Below are positions 17,763 to 26,570 of a stretch of DNA of 64,000 bases, one piece after another (positions within the stretch are counted from its first letter, which is position 1; each line of letters starts with the position of its first letter). Under the pieces are notes generated by a model. That model worked only from the letters and a program-made list of their open reading frames with translations. It had not been told where the DNA came from and did no database searches. The translations under genes and the position numbers were made by a program. The DNA comes from Verrucomicrobiia bacterium (GTDB lineage Bacteria; Verrucomicrobiota; Verrucomicrobiia; Verrucomicrobiales; Akkermansiaceae), in the NCBI GenBank assembly GCA_030431475.1, contig JAUIJD010000007.1, positions 1-64,000 on the forward strand, read 5' to 3'.

Positions 17763-19811
17763 TCACGGCCCGGCGAGGTCCACCGGTTCCTTGCCCCAGC
17801 GGCGGAAGAGCAGGCGGCCCTTGCCGTGATCGAACCGCTCGCGGGCGATCAGCAGGCGGCTGCCGTTCTTCTCCAGATCCCAGCCGTCGGTCGAGCCCGC
17901 GGCGTGCCAGCCGGCGGAGAGCAGCTGCCGCAGCACCTGCTCGCGCGAGGCGTCGTCGTCGCGGGACCATTCGTCGTCCGCGACGCCGGGATCGGACGAC
18001 GGCGGGGGCACCGGTCCGCGGAAGCGCCGGGTGCGCGCCCACGCCCGCACCCGGGGGGCGAGCCAGCCGAGCATCGCGAGCAGGAGATGCGCCGCCGGGG
18101 TGTCGAAGCGGGGATCCAGCGGCCGCAGCGGCTGCATGCGGGTGACCAGGCCCTGGTAGCCGGCGAGGCCCATGGGGCCGTGGTAGATCACCGGTTCGCC
18201 CTCGGCCCGCACCGGGGCGCCGCTGTAGATCACCCCCCGCCACATCGCGTCGCCCGAGGGTGAGAACCGGCCCGGATGCTTGAGCCGCAGCAGCCGTTCG
18301 GCCCTTCCGTAGCCGACCTGCTGGCGAAGGTAGCCGACGGGGCAGGCGCGGCGGTGGTGCCAGACAAACGCATTCGGCGCGAACCCGATGCGCAGGCCGG
18401 CGTCGCGCAACCTCCAGCAGAAGTCGACGTCGTCGCCGGCGGTCCGGAAGACCGGATCGAATCCACCGATCTGGAAGTACGCCGTCCTTCGTACGGCCAG
18501 ATTGCACCCGGGAACGTGCTCGGCCTCGGCGTCGTCGATCATCACGTGGCTGGCGGCCCCCGGCGCGGCGGTCACCACCGCCGCCGGCAGGTCGTCCGGG
18601 GGCGGCGGCAGATTCGGCCCGCCCCCCGCATCCCAGCCGTCGGCGAAGAGCGGGGCCAGCTCGGCGAGCCAGTCCGCATCGACCTCGCAGTCGTCGTCGG
18701 TGAACGCCAGCACCTCGCCCGAGGCCGCCTCCGCGCCGGCGTTGCGGGCGGCGCTCAGGCCGACGGATTCGACGCGGATCAGGCGCACTTCGGGATACTC
18801 CTGCCGAACGAGGTCCCCGGTGCCGTCGGACGATCCGTCATCGACGACAATCACCTCGGGCATCGACCCGTGGAGCCGCTGCAGCGAGGTGAGGCAGGCT
18901 CCGATCCGTTCGCGGCCGTCGCGGCAGCAGACGATGACCGAGAACCGCGGGGCTCCGGCCGCATCGGGGCGTTCCTCGAAGGCATCGCGCAGCGCCGCCA
19001 GCGCCGGCTTCTCCCGGCCCTCGCGATCGACCAGACCGAAGTCCCAGTCCGTCACGGCTTCGCCGGCGTTCCACCAGCGGTCGCTCCAGGCATAGACGGC
19101 GAGCCCCGCCGCGCCCTCCCCGCGCGTCGCCCGTGCGGCCCACGCGAGGGTCTCGGCCTGCCGGGCGGTGCCGTTGCGCCGAGAGTCGAGCCCGAACTCG
19201 GAGACCATCACCGGCCGGTCGCCCGCGACGTGCTGAAGCCGCCCGAGGTAGGCGCGGAAATCGTCCTCCTTCTCGAGGTAGACGTTCATGGCCGTGAAGT
19301 CGGCGTTGGCCGGCTCAAGGTACTCGGTCGACGGGTAGCTGGCGTAGGCCCAGAGCCAGTCGGGCGCGACGTCGCGTCCGGCTGCGATGATGGACTCGAC
19401 GCCTCGAAGGACCTTCGCCGCGCCCATCCATCGCACCAGGTCGGCGGGGATCTCGTTGGCCACGAACACGCCGGCCATCGCCGCATGGTCGCTGCATCCG
19501 GCGGCGGCGAGGGCGAGGCTCGTGCGCGCCTCCCGCAGCGTGGAATCGCCGGATCCCAGGAAATCCCTCGACTGGGGCCACGGGTGGCCGGCGAAGACCC
19601 GCAGGCCGGCGCGGCCGGCTGCGTCGAGCAGGGCCCGGCTCGGCCAGCCGTAGAGCCGCACGCCGTGGAACCCCGCGTCGGCGATTCGCCGAAGATCGCC
19701 GTCCGACTCCTCCGGCCAGCCGCCGGGGAAGGGCCCGTAGGTCACGAGCCGCAGGAACACCCGCTCGTCGCCGAGCCGGAAGAACCTGCCGTCCACCGTG
19801 AGCCGCTCCAT
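17763..19811 (-). CDS. fusion of a glycoside-hydrolase-like TIM barrel with a family 2 glycosyltransferase
   Basis: A 682-aa protein in two parts. Residues about 1-290 resemble clan-A glycosidases: the start RFFRLGDERVFLRLVTYGPF, GVFVANEIP (acid/base Glu position) and VMVSEFGLDS (nucleophile Glu position). Residues about 300-560 are a GT2 domain: FSVIVCCRDGRERIGACLTS, VIVVDDGSSDGTG, AFTDDDCEVD (DxD) and GGFDPVFRTAGDDVDFCWRL. The C-terminal 110 residues are unassigned. No membrane helix is obvious. The GH part may be a binding domain. It probably acts in polysaccharide or glycan synthesis; substrates are unknown. Confidence 0.85.
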   Translation of the reverse strand: MERLTVDGRFFRLGDERVFLRLVTYGPFPGGWPEESDGDLRRIADAGFHGVRLYGWPSRALLDAAGRAGLRVFAGHPWPQSRDFLGSGDSTLREARTSLALAAAGCSDHAAMAGVFVANEIPADLVRWMGAAKVLRGVESIIAAGRDVAPDWLWAYASYPSTEYLEPANADFTAMNVYLEKEDDFRAYLGRLQHVAGDRPVMVSEFGLDSRRNGTARQAETLAWAARATRGEGAAGLAVYAWSDRWWNAGEAVTDWDFGLVDREGREKPALAALRDAFEERPDAAGAPRFSVIVCCRDGRERIGACLTSLQRLHGSMPEVIVVDDGSSDGTGDLVRQEYPEVRLIRVESVGLSAARNAGAEAASGEVLAFTDDDCEVDADWLAELAPLFADGWDAGGGPNLPPPPDDLPAAVVTAAPGAASHVMIDDAEAEHVPGCNLAVRRTAYFQIGGFDPVFRTAGDDVDFCWRLRDAGLRIGFAPNAFVWHHRRACPVGYLRQQVGYGRAERLLRLKHPGRFSPSGDAMWRGVIYSGAPVRAEGEPVIYHGPMGLAGYQGLVTRMQPLRPLDPRFDTPAAHLLLAMLGWLAPRVRAWARTRRFRGPVPPPSSDPGVADDEWSRDDDASREQVLRQLLSAGWHAAGSTDGWDLEKNGSRLLIARERFDHGKGRLLFRRWGKEPVDLAGP

Positions 19812-19911
19812 CGCGACGACCCTAGGGCCGATCCTCCATGGCCGGCCAGATCTTTGCCCGGGCGGGCGGCTTTCGCTGGCGCCGGGACACCTGCAGGCCT
19901 ATGCCTGAGAC

Positions 19912-21174
19912 ATGCGAGCCGAACTTCTGCAAAACCCGGTCTTCGCCATGGCGGCGGAGCAGTTCGACCAGGTCGCCGATTTCCTCGAACTCAACGACGA
20001 GATCCGCGAGCGCTGCAAGTGGCCGAAGCGCCTGATCACCGTCACCATCCCGGTCCGCCACGACGACGGCTCGACCCGTGTCTACTTCGGGCACCGGGTC
20101 CAGCACCACCTCACCCGCGGCCCGGTGAAGGGCGGCCTGCGCTACCACCCGGACGTCGAGCTCGGCGAGGTCGCGGCGCTGGCGATGTGGATGAACTGGA
20201 AGTGCGCGCTCATGGACCTGCCCTTCGGCGGCGGCAAGGGCGGCATCAACTGCGACCCTCGTACCTTGTCCATCGGCGAGAAGGAGCGCATCACCCGACG
20301 CTTCACCATGGAGATGATCCCCTTCATCGGCGAGGAGATCGACGTGATGGCGCCGGACATGGGCACCGACGCCCAGACCATGGCGTGGTTCCTCGACACC
20401 TACTCGACCCACGCCGGCAAGATGGTGCCGGGCATCATCACCGGCAAGCCGATCAATCTCCAGGGCTCCGCCGGTCGCGAGCGCGCCACCGGCCACGGGG
20501 TCGCCTTCCTCGCCTCGCGCGCGCTCAACAAGCTCGGCATCCCCGTCCGCGACGCCTCGGCCGTCGTCCAGGGGTTCGGCAACGTCGGCCTCCACACCGC
20601 CCTCACCCTCGCCGAGTACGGCGTCGAAGTACGAGGCATCTCGGACATCACCGGCGCGCTGTGGAACGCCCAGGGCATCGACGTGCCCGCGCTGTCGAAG
20701 CATGTGGCCGAAACCGGCGGTGTGAATGATTTCGACGGCGCCGATCCGATCGACCCCGGCGAGATGCTGTGCCAGCCCTGCGACGTCCTCGCCCCGGCGG
20801 CCTGCGGGATGGTGATCACCCGCGAGAACGCCCCGAAGCTCCGGTGCAAGGTCATCGCCGAAGGCGCCAACGGTCCGACCACGCCCGAGGCCGACGCCAT
20901 CCTCGAGGAGCGCGGCGACGTCTTCGTGATCCCCGACATCCTCGGCAACGCCGGCGGCGTGACCGTCTCGTACTTCGAATGGGTCCAGAACCTGCAGCGC
21001 TACCGCTGGACCGAGCGCGAGGTGCTCACGCGCCTGGAAACGATGCTTGAGGGCGCGTTCAACCGGGTGCTCCATTTCGCCGACCGCCATGGCCTCGGCC
21101 ACCGCACCGCCGCCCAGTCGCTCGCGATCCAGACGGTGGGCGAGGTGAAACGCCAACGCGGCATGTTCCCGTGA
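19912..21174 (+). CDS. Glu/Leu/Phe/Val dehydrogenase (probably glutamate dehydrogenase)
   Basis: A 420-aa dehydrogenase. The substrate-binding and catalytic lysines sit in RGPVKGGLRYHPDV and LPFGGGKGGINCDP; PDMGTDAQTMAWFLDTYS and the Rossmann motif VVQGFGNVGLHTA follow. APAACGMVITRENA and EGANGPTTPEADAIL are typical of the NAD(P)-glutamate type, but leucine or phenylalanine use cannot be excluded. The stop overlaps the next gene by 4 bp (GTGA), suggesting translational coupling. Confidence 0.92.
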   Translation: MRAELLQNPVFAMAAEQFDQVADFLELNDEIRERCKWPKRLITVTIPVRHDDGSTRVYFGHRVQHHLTRGPVKGGLRYHPDVELGEVAALAMWMNWKCALMDLPFGGGKGGINCDPRTLSIGEKERITRRFTMEMIPFIGEEIDVMAPDMGTDAQTMAWFLDTYSTHAGKMVPGIITGKPINLQGSAGRERATGHGVAFLASRALNKLGIPVRDASAVVQGFGNVGLHTALTLAEYGVEVRGISDITGALWNAQGIDVPALSKHVAETGGVNDFDGADPIDPGEMLCQPCDVLAPAACGMVITRENAPKLRCKVIAEGANGPTTPEADAILEERGDVFVIPDILGNAGGVTVSYFEWVQNLQRYRWTEREVLTRLETMLEGAFNRVLHFADRHGLGHRTAAQSLAIQTVGEVKRQRGMFP

Positions 21175-22160
21175 GTGACCATCCATCCATTCCCGCACTG
21201 GTCTTTCCGGAGTTCGGCGCGCCCTCCGAGGTGCTCGGCCTCGAATCGCGCCCGGCGCCGGACTGCCCCGAGGGGTCGGTGCGCCTCCGCCTGCTCGCCT
21301 CGCCCGTCAATCCCGCCGACCTCAACCTGATCGAGGGCACCTACGGGGTGAAACCGGAGCTGCCGGCCGTCGCCGGCATCGAGGGCTGCGGCGAGGTGGT
21401 CGAGAGCCGGGCCGACGGCTTCGCGCCGGGCGACCGGTGCGTCTTCCTCGCCGGCACCGGACTGTGGGCCGGTGAGGTCGTGGCGACACCCGACGCCCTG
21501 TTCAAGCTGCCCGAAGGCGTCGATCCGGTGCAGGCCGCCATGCTCAAGGTCAATCCCGCCACCGCGTGGCGGATGCTGACCGGCTTCGTCGAACCAGAGC
21601 AGGGTTCGTGGGTCGTTCAGAATGCCGCGAACTCGGGGGTCGGCCGGGCGGTCATCCAGCTCGCCCCCCGGCTCGGGCTTCGTACGATCAATCTCGTACG
21701 TCGCGAGTCGCTCTTCGACGAACTGAAGGCGCTCGGGGCGGATCACGTGCTGCTCGACGATGCCTCCGCCGTCGATGCGGCGAAGGCGATCTGCGGCGAC
21801 CAACGCCCCCGGTTGGCCCTCAATGCCGTCGGCGGCGACAGCGCGCTGCGGTTGATGAACGTCCTCGGTCCCGGCGGCCACCACGTCACCTACGGCGCGA
21901 TGGCGCGGCGACCGCTCAAGGTTCCCAACGGCCTGCTGATCTTCAAGGACCTCCGGCTGTGCGGCTTCTGGCTGACCCGGTGGATGAAGGAGGCATCCCG
22001 CGCCGAGCTCGACGACACCTACGGGCGTCTCGCCGACGAGATGAAGGCGGGCCGTCTCGTGCTGCCGGTCGACGCGACCTTCCCGCTACAGGATTTCGCC
22101 GCCGCCCTCGCCCGGAATGCCGCGGACGGTCGTGAGGGCAAGGTGCTGTTCACGCCCTGA
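21171..22160 (+). CDS. zinc-independent MDR oxidoreductase, trans-2-enoyl-CoA reductase-like
   Basis: A 329-aa medium-chain dehydrogenase/reductase. VNPADLNLIEGTYGVKPELP and AGIEGCGEVVE resemble MECR/ETR1 mitochondrial-type enoyl reductases; QNAANSGVGRAVIQLAPRLG is the NADP-binding loop and INLVRR supplies a basic 2'-phosphate contact. The cysteine ligands of zinc alcohol dehydrogenases are absent. The start is the GTG overlapping the gdh stop. It probably reduces an enoyl-thioester or quinone with NADPH; the exact substrate is unknown. Confidence 0.83.
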   Translation: MSDHPSIPALVFPEFGAPSEVLGLESRPAPDCPEGSVRLRLLASPVNPADLNLIEGTYGVKPELPAVAGIEGCGEVVESRADGFAPGDRCVFLAGTGLWAGEVVATPDALFKLPEGVDPVQAAMLKVNPATAWRMLTGFVEPEQGSWVVQNAANSGVGRAVIQLAPRLGLRTINLVRRESLFDELKALGADHVLLDDASAVDAAKAICGDQRPRLALNAVGGDSALRLMNVLGPGGHHVTYGAMARRPLKVPNGLLIFKDLRLCGFWLTRWMKEASRAELDDTYGRLADEMKAGRLVLPVDATFPLQDFAAALARNAADGREGKVLFTP

Positions 22161-22164
22161 GGCG

Positions 22165-22440
22165 ATGCAATTCACCTTCACTCCGCCGCGGGTCGCGGCC
22201 CTGGTCGTGCTGGTGGCCGCGTTCGCCTTGGCCGGCGGCTTCGTCCTTCCCGCCGATTTCGAGGCCCGGTCGATGAGGACGTGGACCCTCGCCGTCCTGC
22301 TCTTCCTCATCGGCGCGGTGGCGGCGACCGTCGTGGATCACACGACCGCCCGTGCGAACCTCCGCTGGTTCTACCTCGTCGTCGGCGTCTGCGGCATGGC
22401 CGGCGCCGTCACCCTGCGCCACGGGCTGGGGTCACCCTAG
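22165..22440 (+). CDS. small membrane protein, three predicted helices
   Basis: A 91-aa protein of unrecognised family, starting MQFTFTPPRVAALVVLVAAF and with helices at about 9-27, 38-55 and 66-82. It begins 4 bp after the enoyl reductase stop, so it is likely in the gdh operon. Its 3' end overlaps the convergent PH-domain gene by 9 bp. Function unknown. Confidence 0.6.
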   Translation: MQFTFTPPRVAALVVLVAAFALAGGFVLPADFEARSMRTWTLAVLLFLIGAVAATVVDHTTARANLRWFYLVVGVCGMAGAVTLRHGLGSP

Positions 22441-22932
22441 CAGATCGTCGCCTTCGAACTCGCCGCCTTCCTCGAAGTCGACCTCGCGCACCCGCTTGCG
22501 GTCGCGCCAGTACTCCACCTGCTTCCGGAGCGTTTCGCGCAGGTTCATGGCGTCCGAAACCGCCTCGATGTCGACCTTGGGGTGCGAGCGGTCGGAGGTG
22601 TCGAGGTGCAGGGTCGAGAGCCCGAACATCCGCAGCCAGAAGGGCCGGTCCATGGTCGTGTCCTTCACGCGGTAGAGCTCCAGCTCGTCGATCTTCTGGT
22701 TGAGCACGCCTTCGTAGAGCCGCAGCCGCTCGTTGGTCAGCTCGTACACCCGGCAGCGGACGACCAGAAAATTCCACAGCATCCACAGCAGCGGCAGCGG
22801 CAGCGCGAACCAGGCGGGAGCGAAGAAGGCGCCCCCGATGCCGATGCCGACCGCCAGCAGCAGCGCGGTCAGATGCTTGCCGAGATTCAACAGCTGCGAC
22901 GGGCTTCCTTTCCAGAGCACTTCCTCACTCAT
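22432..22932 (-). CDS. membrane protein with a bacterial PH domain (YdbT-like)
   Basis: A 166-aa protein: two adjacent helices (HLTALLLAVGIGIGGAFFAP and FALPLPLLWMLWNFLVV) are followed by a bPH2-type domain (YELTNERLRLYEGVLNQKID, then LYRVKDTTMDRPFWLRMFGL). This arrangement matches small YdbT/YdbS-like membrane PH proteins of unknown role. ATG 22932 is chosen because it opens with MSEEVLWKGSPSQLL, the usual domain start. The acidic tail (EEGGEFEGDDLLG) overlaps the opposing gene's end. Confidence 0.82.
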   Translation of the reverse strand: MSEEVLWKGSPSQLLNLGKHLTALLLAVGIGIGGAFFAPAWFALPLPLLWMLWNFLVVRCRVYELTNERLRLYEGVLNQKIDELELYRVKDTTMDRPFWLRMFGLSTLHLDTSDRSHPKVDIEAVSDAMNLRETLRKQVEYWRDRKRVREVDFEEGGEFEGDDLLG

Positions 22933-23047
22933 GCCCGCATTCTCCCGGTTTCGGAGGCGTTCGGCCAGTGGAGAAATCGGGCCGGGTTGGAATGCCCGGC
23001 ACGGTCCCGGCTTTGCGGCGACCGCCGGAGCCGCTAGCCTGTCGGGC

Positions 23048-23590
23048 ATGAGCACGGAAATCCCGAAGAACATCGTTCTCGTCGGCTTCATGGGCTGCGG
23101 GAAATCGACCATCGCCCGGCGGCTGGGCAAGATGCTCGGCTACGAGGTCCTCGACGTCGACACCGAGATCGAGTCGAAGGCCGGCATGCCCATCACCCGG
23201 ATCTTCGAGACCCGCGGGGAAGACTACTTCCGCCAGCTCGAGGCGGCGGTGCTGCAGGAGATCGGCGCCCGGCCCGGACGATTCATCATCGCCACCGGAG
23301 GCGGGGTGATCGGTCGTAAGCGCAACCGTGGGCTGGTGAAGCAGCTCGGCTACGTCGTCTGGCTGCAGGTTTCACGCGAGACCATCCTCGAGCGCACCCG
23401 TCGCAGCCGCGACCGTCCGCTGCTGGAGACGGACGACCCCGCGGCGAGGATCGACGCCTTGCTCGCCGAACGCGCGCCCCTCTACCGCGAGGTGGCCGAT
23501 CTGGAGCTCGACACTTCCGAGCTCGACGCCGAGGAGATCGCCTGCGGCATCCTCGAGAGCGCCCGCTACCACTTCACCAGCGGTGCCTGA
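23048..23590 (+). CDS. aroK: shikimate kinase
   Basis: A 180-aa enzyme that phosphorylates shikimate at O3 in chorismate synthesis. P-loop GFMGCGKST (13-21), the shikimate-binding Asp in LDVDTEIE, the Arg in ETRGEDYFRQLE, the GGG motif in IATGGGVIG and the lid region RTRRSRDRPLL are all present. ATG 23048 is close to the usual family start; the longer frame from 22733 is an antisense artefact of the PH-domain gene. The 81 bp to queG hold small hairpins but no gene. Confidence 0.95.
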   Translation: MSTEIPKNIVLVGFMGCGKSTIARRLGKMLGYEVLDVDTEIESKAGMPITRIFETRGEDYFRQLEAAVLQEIGARPGRFIIATGGGVIGRKRNRGLVKQLGYVVWLQVSRETILERTRRSRDRPLLETDDPAARIDALLAERAPLYREVADLELDTSELDAEEIACGILESARYHFTSGA

Positions 23591-23671
23591 CGCGGCGGTG
23601 GCTGCGGCATCCTGCCGCAGGCCGTTCCAGCGGCTTCCAGCCGCCTCTTCTCCATCGCCTTCATCCTCGCC

Positions 23672-24724
23672 GTGTCCAAGCCCGCCGACACCATCAAGGC
23701 CGCCGCCGCGGAGCTCGGCTTCGACGACTGCCGGGTCGCCGTGGCGGACCGGGCGACGCATGCCGACACCTTCGTCGAGTGGCTCGAGGACGGGCGCCAC
23801 GGCGAGATGGCATGGATGGAGAAGACGCCGCACCGGCGCTGCGACCCGCGCGAGGTGCTGCCCGGCTGCCGTTCGGTGGTCACGCTCGCGCTGAACTACT
23901 ATGCGGGCCGTCATCCTGAGACCGGCTGGCGCATCGCCCGTTACGCGTGGAACGATGACTACCACGAGCTGATCGAGAAGAAGCTCAAGCAGCTCGACCG
24001 CGTGATGGTGGAGCTCGGCGGCACCCAGCGCTACTACGTCGACCACGGCCCGGTGCTCGAGCGCGACTTCGCCACCGACGCCGGCCTCGGCTGGAACGGC
24101 AAGTCGACCGTGCAGATCCACCGCCACCTCGGCACCTGGTTCTTCCTCGCCGAGCTGCTCACCACCCTCCAGCTCCCCGCCGACCCGCCCTTCGGCGACC
24201 ACTGCGGGAAGTGCACGCGCTGCCTCGATGCCTGCCCGACCGACGCGATCACGGCGCCCCACCGGCTCGACGCGCGGCGTTGCATTTCCTACCTCACCAT
24301 CGAGAACCCCGGCCCCATCCCCGAGGAGTTCCGCGAGGCGATCGGCGACCGCCTCTACGGCTGCGACGAGTGCCTCGACGTCTGTCCCTGGAACCGCTTC
24401 GCGAAGGTCTCCAGCGAAGCCCGCTTTCACGCCCGCGAGGAGGTCTTCGGGATGAAGGCCCGCGATTTTCTCGCCCTCAGCGACGAGGAGTTCCGCGCCC
24501 TGTTCCGCAAGAGCCCGATCAAGCGCATCAAGCGTCCGCGCTTCCTGCGCAACGTCTGCGTGGTGCTGGGAAACACCGGCACCGCCGAGGACCGGCCGGC
24601 GCTGCAGCGGGCGGCCCTCGATCCCGATCCGCTCGTCGCCGAGCACGCCGCGTGGGCGCTGCGGCGGCTGGAGGAAAGGAGCGCCGGTCTTCAGACCGGC
24701 ATCGACGATCCCAAGCCGGTCTGA
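23672..24724 (+). CDS. queG: epoxyqueuosine reductase QueG
   Basis: A 350-aa cobalamin- and iron-sulfur-dependent enzyme that reduces epoxyqueuosine to queuosine in tRNA. It has YYVDHGPVLERDFATDAGLG, two 4Fe-4S motifs (CGKCTRCLDACP and CDECLDVCP), CISYLTIE and a C-terminal HEAT-like segment (LDPDPLVAEHAAWALRRLE). It starts at GTG 23672. The last 15 residues (RSAGLQTGIDDPKPV) and the stop are encoded by a palindromic repeat, so the original C-terminus has been replaced. queA is in the same window at 16-17 kb. Confidence 0.95.
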   Translation: MSKPADTIKAAAAELGFDDCRVAVADRATHADTFVEWLEDGRHGEMAWMEKTPHRRCDPREVLPGCRSVVTLALNYYAGRHPETGWRIARYAWNDDYHELIEKKLKQLDRVMVELGGTQRYYVDHGPVLERDFATDAGLGWNGKSTVQIHRHLGTWFFLAELLTTLQLPADPPFGDHCGKCTRCLDACPTDAITAPHRLDARRCISYLTIENPGPIPEEFREAIGDRLYGCDECLDVCPWNRFAKVSSEARFHAREEVFGMKARDFLALSDEEFRALFRKSPIKRIKRPRFLRNVCVVLGNTGTAEDRPALQRAALDPDPLVAEHAAWALRRLEERSAGLQTGIDDPKPV

Positions 24725-24740
24725 AGACCGGCGCTCCTTC
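24676..24740. repeat. 3'-end palindromic repeat, copy 2 (overlaps queG end)
   Basis: Left arm GGAGCGCCGGTCTTCAGACC at 24678 and right arm ending GGCGCTCCTT at 24739 are reverse complements; a 14-bp inner hairpin (GCCGGTCTTCAGACCGGC type) lies in each arm. The element supplies the queG C-terminus and stop, and ends one base into the convergent LysR gene end. Confidence 0.88.
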
Positions 24741-25626
24741 AGGATTTCTGCTTCCGCCCCGCCTCCCGCTTCAACTGGTCCAGCACCCGCTCGGCCAGCG
24801 GGCCGATCTTGCCCCGCCACAGGGCGGCGATCTTGAGCGCGGGAAAGCCCCGCGGCTCGTGGATCCGCACCCCTTTCGGCAGCGCCACGCCCGGGGCCTT
24901 CACCCCGACGCCAATCCCGAACCCGCGGGCCACGTAGGCGACGATCAGGTCCAGCTGCCCGATTTCGATGCGGGCCGGCCAGCGCAGTTCGCGACGGGTC
25001 ATGCCCTTGGCGAAAAGCCGCGAGATCGCGTGGTCGTCCGGAGGCCGGATCAGCGGATACTTCTCGATCAAGGCCGGCAGCCCCTTCCTCGGCACCGGGC
25101 ATCCGGGTGGGAGGAATAGTACCAGGGGCAACGACAGCAGCAGCGCGCAGCGGGTGCCCGAGGGCGGCTTGCCTTCGAGTTCCGCCACCGCCAGATCGAT
25201 CTCCTCGCGCTCGAGGAGCTGCAGCGCGCTGGCCTGGTCCGTATCCAAAAGCGTCAGCTCGAGGTCGGGGCACGACTCGCGCACCGATGCCAGCACCGAG
25301 GGCAGGTGTTCGCGGATCGCCGTCGCCGGTGCCGCCAGACGCAGGTGCTTGGCCGCCGTTCCTGAAACGCGGGCCGCGACGTGGGCGAGTCCGCCGAAAA
25401 AGGGCGCGCAGAATTCGTAGAGTTCATCGCCGGCCGGGGTGAGCTGGAAGGGCCGACGCTGGAACAGGCGCACGCCGAGCTCCTTCTCCAGCTGCGAGAT
25501 CTGACCGCTCACCGCCGGCTGCTGGATGCCGTAGGGCATCGTCCGCACCGCCGCCGAGATGCCTCCGGCGCGGGCGACGTGGTAGAACAACTCGAGGTGA
25601 TGCAGGTTCGGCAGCGGTTGGGCCAT
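24739..25626 (-). CDS. LysR-family transcriptional regulator
   Basis: A 295-aa regulator. The N-terminal winged helix-turn-helix is clear (LHHLELFYHVARAGGISAAV, QQPAVSGQISQLEKELGVRLFQRR), followed by a substrate-binding domain with LAVAELEGKPPSGTRC and a GFGIGVGVKAPG loop. The HTH contains an unusual insertion (RTMPYGIQQPAVS). It is divergent from the sterol desaturase gene 83 bp away, the normal place for a LysR target, but the effector is unknown. Confidence 0.92.
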   Translation of the reverse strand: MAQPLPNLHHLELFYHVARAGGISAAVRTMPYGIQQPAVSGQISQLEKELGVRLFQRRPFQLTPAGDELYEFCAPFFGGLAHVAARVSGTAAKHLRLAAPATAIREHLPSVLASVRESCPDLELTLLDTDQASALQLLEREEIDLAVAELEGKPPSGTRCALLLSLPLVLFLPPGCPVPRKGLPALIEKYPLIRPPDDHAISRLFAKGMTRRELRWPARIEIGQLDLIVAYVARGFGIGVGVKAPGVALPKGVRIHEPRGFPALKIAALWRGKIGPLAERVLDQLKREAGRKQKS

Positions 25627-25637
25627 CGGGAATCTAT

Positions 25638-25652
25638 ATTGATTTCATCGAT
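25638..25652. promoter_or_regulatory. candidate LysR operator in the divergent promoter
   Basis: ATTGATTTCATCGAT is an imperfect dyad containing T-N11-A, the LysR-type half-site spacing. It sits in the AT-rich spacer between the LysR gene and the sterol desaturase, 12 bp before the LysR start. Confidence 0.4.
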
Positions 25653-25709
25653 GTTTTTGCAAATTCATTCGACTCACGGGTCCGACGCAATCCGTGCCAC
25701 CGTGGTCGC

Positions 25710-26570
25710 ATGCTCTGGATCCTCATCGCCGTCGCCGGCCTGATGCTCGTCATCGAGCGTCTGTGGCCGGGCCAGAAGCTGCCCACGGTCCGGTGGTGGT
25801 GGCTGCGCATCGCCTTCGTCAACCTCGCCCAGCTCGGCATCGTGATCGTCGCCGGCCTGAGCTGGGACCGCTGGCTGGCCTCGGCTTCGCTGTTCCATCT
25901 CGGCAAGAGCCTCGACCCGTGGCTGGCGGCCGCCATTGCCTACTTCGTCTCGACCTTCATCTACTACTTCTGGCACCGGCTGCGTCACGAGTCGGCGCTG
26001 TTCTGGCGTCTGTGCCACCAGCTGCACCACTCGCCGCGCCGCATCGAGGTGCTGGCCAGTTTCTACAAGCACCCGGTCGAGATCCTCATCAACTCGGTCC
26101 TCTCGGCCGCCATCGTCTACACGCTGCTCGGGCTGACCGTCGAAGCCGCGGCGATCTACACCGCCTTCACCGCGGTGGCCGAGTACTTCTACCACTGGAA
26201 CCTGCGCACGCCGCGCTGGGTCGGCTGGCTGATCCAGCGCCCGGAAAGCCACCGCGTGCACCACCAGTTCAAGCACCACAGCCAGAACTACGCCGACCTG
26301 CCGCTGTGGGACTGGATGTTCGGGACCCTGAAGAACCCGACCGGCTCGCCGCGGCGTTGCGGCTTCACCCCGAAACGCGAGCAGCGCTTCCGCGAAATGC
26401 TCGCCTTCCGCGACGTCCACGAGCAGCCGTCGCTGCCGCCGACCTGCTTCGGCTGCCGCAAGCGCTGGGCCTGCTTCGCCAATGGAGCGCCGGCTTCAGC
26501 CGGCCATTCGGGATCGCGGACATCCGAACCCCACCGAACGCCGGCTGAAGTCGGCGCTCCGTCGCCATGA
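25710..26570 (+). CDS. sterol desaturase / fatty acid hydroxylase superfamily membrane enzyme
   Basis: A 286-aa di-iron membrane protein with about four helices. The three histidine clusters are visible: HRLRHE, HQLHHSP and HRVHHQFKHH. Such enzymes hydroxylate or desaturate lipids; the substrate is unknown. The C-terminus (NGAPASAGHSGSRTSEPHRT and following) is encoded by a palindromic repeat and is unlikely to be native. The stop overlaps the next start (ATGA). Likely regulated by the divergent LysR gene. Confidence 0.88.
   Translation: MLWILIAVAGLMLVIERLWPGQKLPTVRWWWLRIAFVNLAQLGIVIVAGLSWDRWLASASLFHLGKSLDPWLAAAIAYFVSTFIYYFWHRLRHESALFWRLCHQLHHSPRRIEVLASFYKHPVEILINSVLSAAIVYTLLGLTVEAAAIYTAFTAVAEYFYHWNLRTPRWVGWLIQRPESHRVHHQFKHHSQNYADLPLWDWMFGTLKNPTGSPRRCGFTPKREQRFREMLAFRDVHEQPSLPPTCFGCRKRWACFANGAPASAGHSGSRTSEPHRTPAEVGAPSP
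26484..26560. repeat. 3'-end palindromic repeat, copy 3 (encodes desaturase C-terminus)
   Basis: Left arm GGAGCGCCGGCTTCAGCCGG and right arm ending GACTTCAGCCGGCGTTCG when read in reverse complement. It is read through in frame as the last part of the desaturase, ending 4 bp before the overlapping ATGA junction. Confidence 0.85.
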
